Positions 32,767-33,637 of a DNA stretch of 33,637 nucleotides are shown here, piece after piece (position 1 is the first letter of the stretch; each line of letters opens with the position of its first letter). Source of the stretch: Clostridia bacterium (GTDB lineage Bacteria > Bacillota > Clostridia > TANB77 > CAG-508); assembly GCA_017510525.1 (NCBI GenBank), contig JAFWNC010000016.1, positions 1-33,637 on the forward strand, given 5' to 3'. The notes beneath the pieces are model-generated. The model was not told where the DNA came from, searched no databases, and saw only the letters and a list, made by a program, of their open reading frames with translations. The translations under genes and the position numbers were made by a program.

Positions 32767-32842
32767 GTATTGTAAACAAGTATTAGAACAAAAAATTACA
32801 ATTTATTAAGATGTGTACAATATTTTGGTATTAAGAACAAAA
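32760..32842. repeat. Dispersed direct repeat, copy 2 and partial copy 3
   Basis: Copy 2 at 32760-32792 differs from 32109-32141 by one base. Copy 3 at 32808-32842 has AGATGTGTACAA (compare AAATGTGCACAA before copy 1), then TATTTTGGTATT and AGAACAAA, and lacks the middle. Confidence 0.7.
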
Positions 32843-32858
32843 TTAATATAAAAATAGC

Positions 32859-32916
32859 AAAATTTGCAGTTTTGGAGGTAGGGGACTAAAATCTTCAAAA
32901 TTGCAAATTTTTTGTT
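32859..32916 (+). terminator. Very long (19-bp) hairpin with purine-rich loop, terminator-like
   Basis: Positions 32859-32877 pair with 32893-32911 along all 19 positions (two G-U). The 15-nt loop is GTAGGGGACTAAAAT. TTTTG and more Ts follow. There is no gene just upstream that needs a second terminator. Confidence 0.65.
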
Positions 32917-33151
32917 ATTTTTGTAAAAAATGAGATTTCAGAAATTTATAGAAATTTACGTAAAAATGAAAAATCTCAAGATTTTGTAAAATTCAGAAAA
33001 ATTATAAAAATGTAAAACAAAAATTTAAATTGAAAATTACATAGCAGAAAAGAAATAGAAAAAAAAATTTTAATAAAATATATAAAATACAAAAAACTAC
33101 AGAACTAAAAATTTTTTGAAATTATAAAGAGGGAGGCTAGAAGAACATATA
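32917..33151. other. AT-rich gene-free stretch
   Basis: No ORF or RNA gene recognised. TGAGATTT (32931-32938) and AAATCTCA (32971-32978) are an 8-bp inverted repeat around two GAAATTTA repeats. A purine tract GAGGGAGG lies at about 33129-33136 with no start codon behind it. Confidence 0.5.
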
Positions 33152-33179
33152 TTGACAGGTCCAATTTCTTATATATAAC
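33152..33179 (+). promoter_or_regulatory. Consensus promoter without a downstream gene
   Basis: TTGACA (33152-33157), 16-nt spacer, TATAAC (33174-33179). It has the only perfect -35 box I noted in the window. Confidence 0.65.
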
Positions 33180-33180
33180 A

Positions 33181-33300
33181 TTGCACAAAATCAAAGTTTT
33201 GTGCAAAAAGGAATAGGAGTAAAATATAAAATACCTGGTTCAGGTATCCCCTTCAAGTCTTGATACTACTTGCTTACAAGCTCTTAATAGTATCTTTTAT
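33181..33300 (+). ncRNA. Candidate small RNA
   Basis: Starting at the expected transcription start, a perfect 10-bp hairpin (33181-33190 with 33197-33206) is followed by ATACCTG/CAGGTAT (about 33231-33247) and then GATACTA (33262-33268) pairing with TAGTATC (33288-33294) just before TTTTATTTAG. It contains no ORF. The family is not recognised: not tRNA, 5S, SRP or tmRNA by eye. The first hairpin could instead be an operator. Confidence 0.4.
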
Positions 33301-33637
33301 TTAGTTATTTTTCTTATAATTTATATTCATTTTATCCATTTTCAGTATTTTCAGTATAACGGCTATTTTTTTATTTATACTATATTTAGTATTCATTATT
33401 ATAATTTTTATTCATTATATTTATATTCTTATATTAGATCCTATATTTTGAACAACAACTTATATTACTTAAATAAAAAAACGCCTTAAAAACGATTTTA
33501 GCGATTCGTCTTAAAATAGCCTTATTTTTTAGACAACAAACTATATGGCTAATTTTTAAAAACGGCTTAAAATCGATTCTCGTGCGTCATTATTTTAGCG
33601 ATTTTTGAGCTAAATCCAAGTTGCTGCAATAATTACA
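33301..33637. other. AT-rich gene-free stretch with short direct repeats
   Basis: No gene is seen. TTTTCAGTAT occurs twice, overlapping by one base (33339-33357). At the end, CGNCTTAAAA occurs at 33482-33491, 33507-33516 and 33563-33572. ACGNCTTAAAANCGATT occurs at 33481 and 33562 (81 bp apart), and ATTTTAGCGATT at 33495 and 33592. The window ends within this cluster. Confidence 0.55.

Noticed and set aside
33231..33294. tRNA-like fold with GGTTCAGGTATCC
   Set aside because: It resembles a T arm only superficially. No acceptor stem, D arm or anticodon arm of the right length can be drawn.
33590..33637. End of a minus-strand gene entering from the right edge
   Set aside because: Only about 15 open codons are visible and they read as no known protein end. 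This is too little to support a gene.

Overview
The window is a very AT-rich, gene-dense stretch of a low-GC Gram-positive chromosome, most likely a spore-forming member of the Clostridia (perhaps an uncultured gut lineage). The reasons are strong AGGAGG-type ribosome sites, canonical TTGaca-17-TATAAT promoters, intrinsic terminators with T tracts, a UGA-frameshifted prfB, and a yabP-yabQ-divIC cluster, which is found in endospore formers. I see no rRNA, tRNA, CRISPR array or complete insertion sequence. All genes but one run on the + strand.

Layout. 1-1001: the tail of a probable REP-associated transposase whose stop codon lies inside the first of three tandem palindromic repeats, then a YoaP-type acetyltransferase. 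1074-8279: envelope and signalling genes, each in its own transcription unit: a membrane HD-GYP c-di-GMP phosphodiesterase, a signal-peptide/beta-repeat/TM surface protein, an SLH-anchored NlpC/P60-like protein and a D-Ala-D-Ala carboxypeptidase. A 223-bp highly structured intergenic element (4158-4380) has shorter relatives at three other sites. 8359-13980: a MacB-like ABC transporter, then a partner-switching pair (SpoIIE-type phosphatase with a C-terminal anti-sigma kinase domain, and a STAS domain fused to a small-molecule-kinase fold). 14036-16397: a zinc-type cation efflux protein ending in nine histidines, a stand-alone Nif11-like protein and an acidic protein of unknown function. 16491-17785: divergent nucleotide kinase and Ham1-like genes. 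17926-20415: a small alarmone synthetase with a two-component system. 20465-26262: core housekeeping genes (PP-loop tRNA thiolase, prfB with programmed frameshift, aspartate kinase, yabP, a frameshifted yabQ, divIC, rho). 26357-28031: an ABC-2 exporter. 28131-31441: accessory genes (transglutaminase-like protein, small membrane protein, TfoX-N domain protein, methyltransferase, small conserved protein, CDP-alcohol phosphatidyltransferase). 31507-32723: a metal/redox group (HTH-desulfoferrodoxin-like fusion, CsoR repressor with its operator inside its own promoter, a seven-cysteine desulforedoxin-like mini-protein). 32766-33637 has no gene but holds a 19-bp hairpin, dispersed repeats, a consensus promoter with a candidate small RNA, and iteron-like repeats.

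The items most worth a second look are the structured intergenic element family, the orphan promoter/candidate small RNA at 33152-33300, the STAS-kinase fusion, the HTH-desulfoferrodoxin fusion with a ligand change, the Nif11/acidic protein operon, the NlpC/P60 protein with Ser in place of the catalytic Cys, and the two frameshifts in yabQ. No database search or folding program was used. Family calls rest on motifs read by eye.
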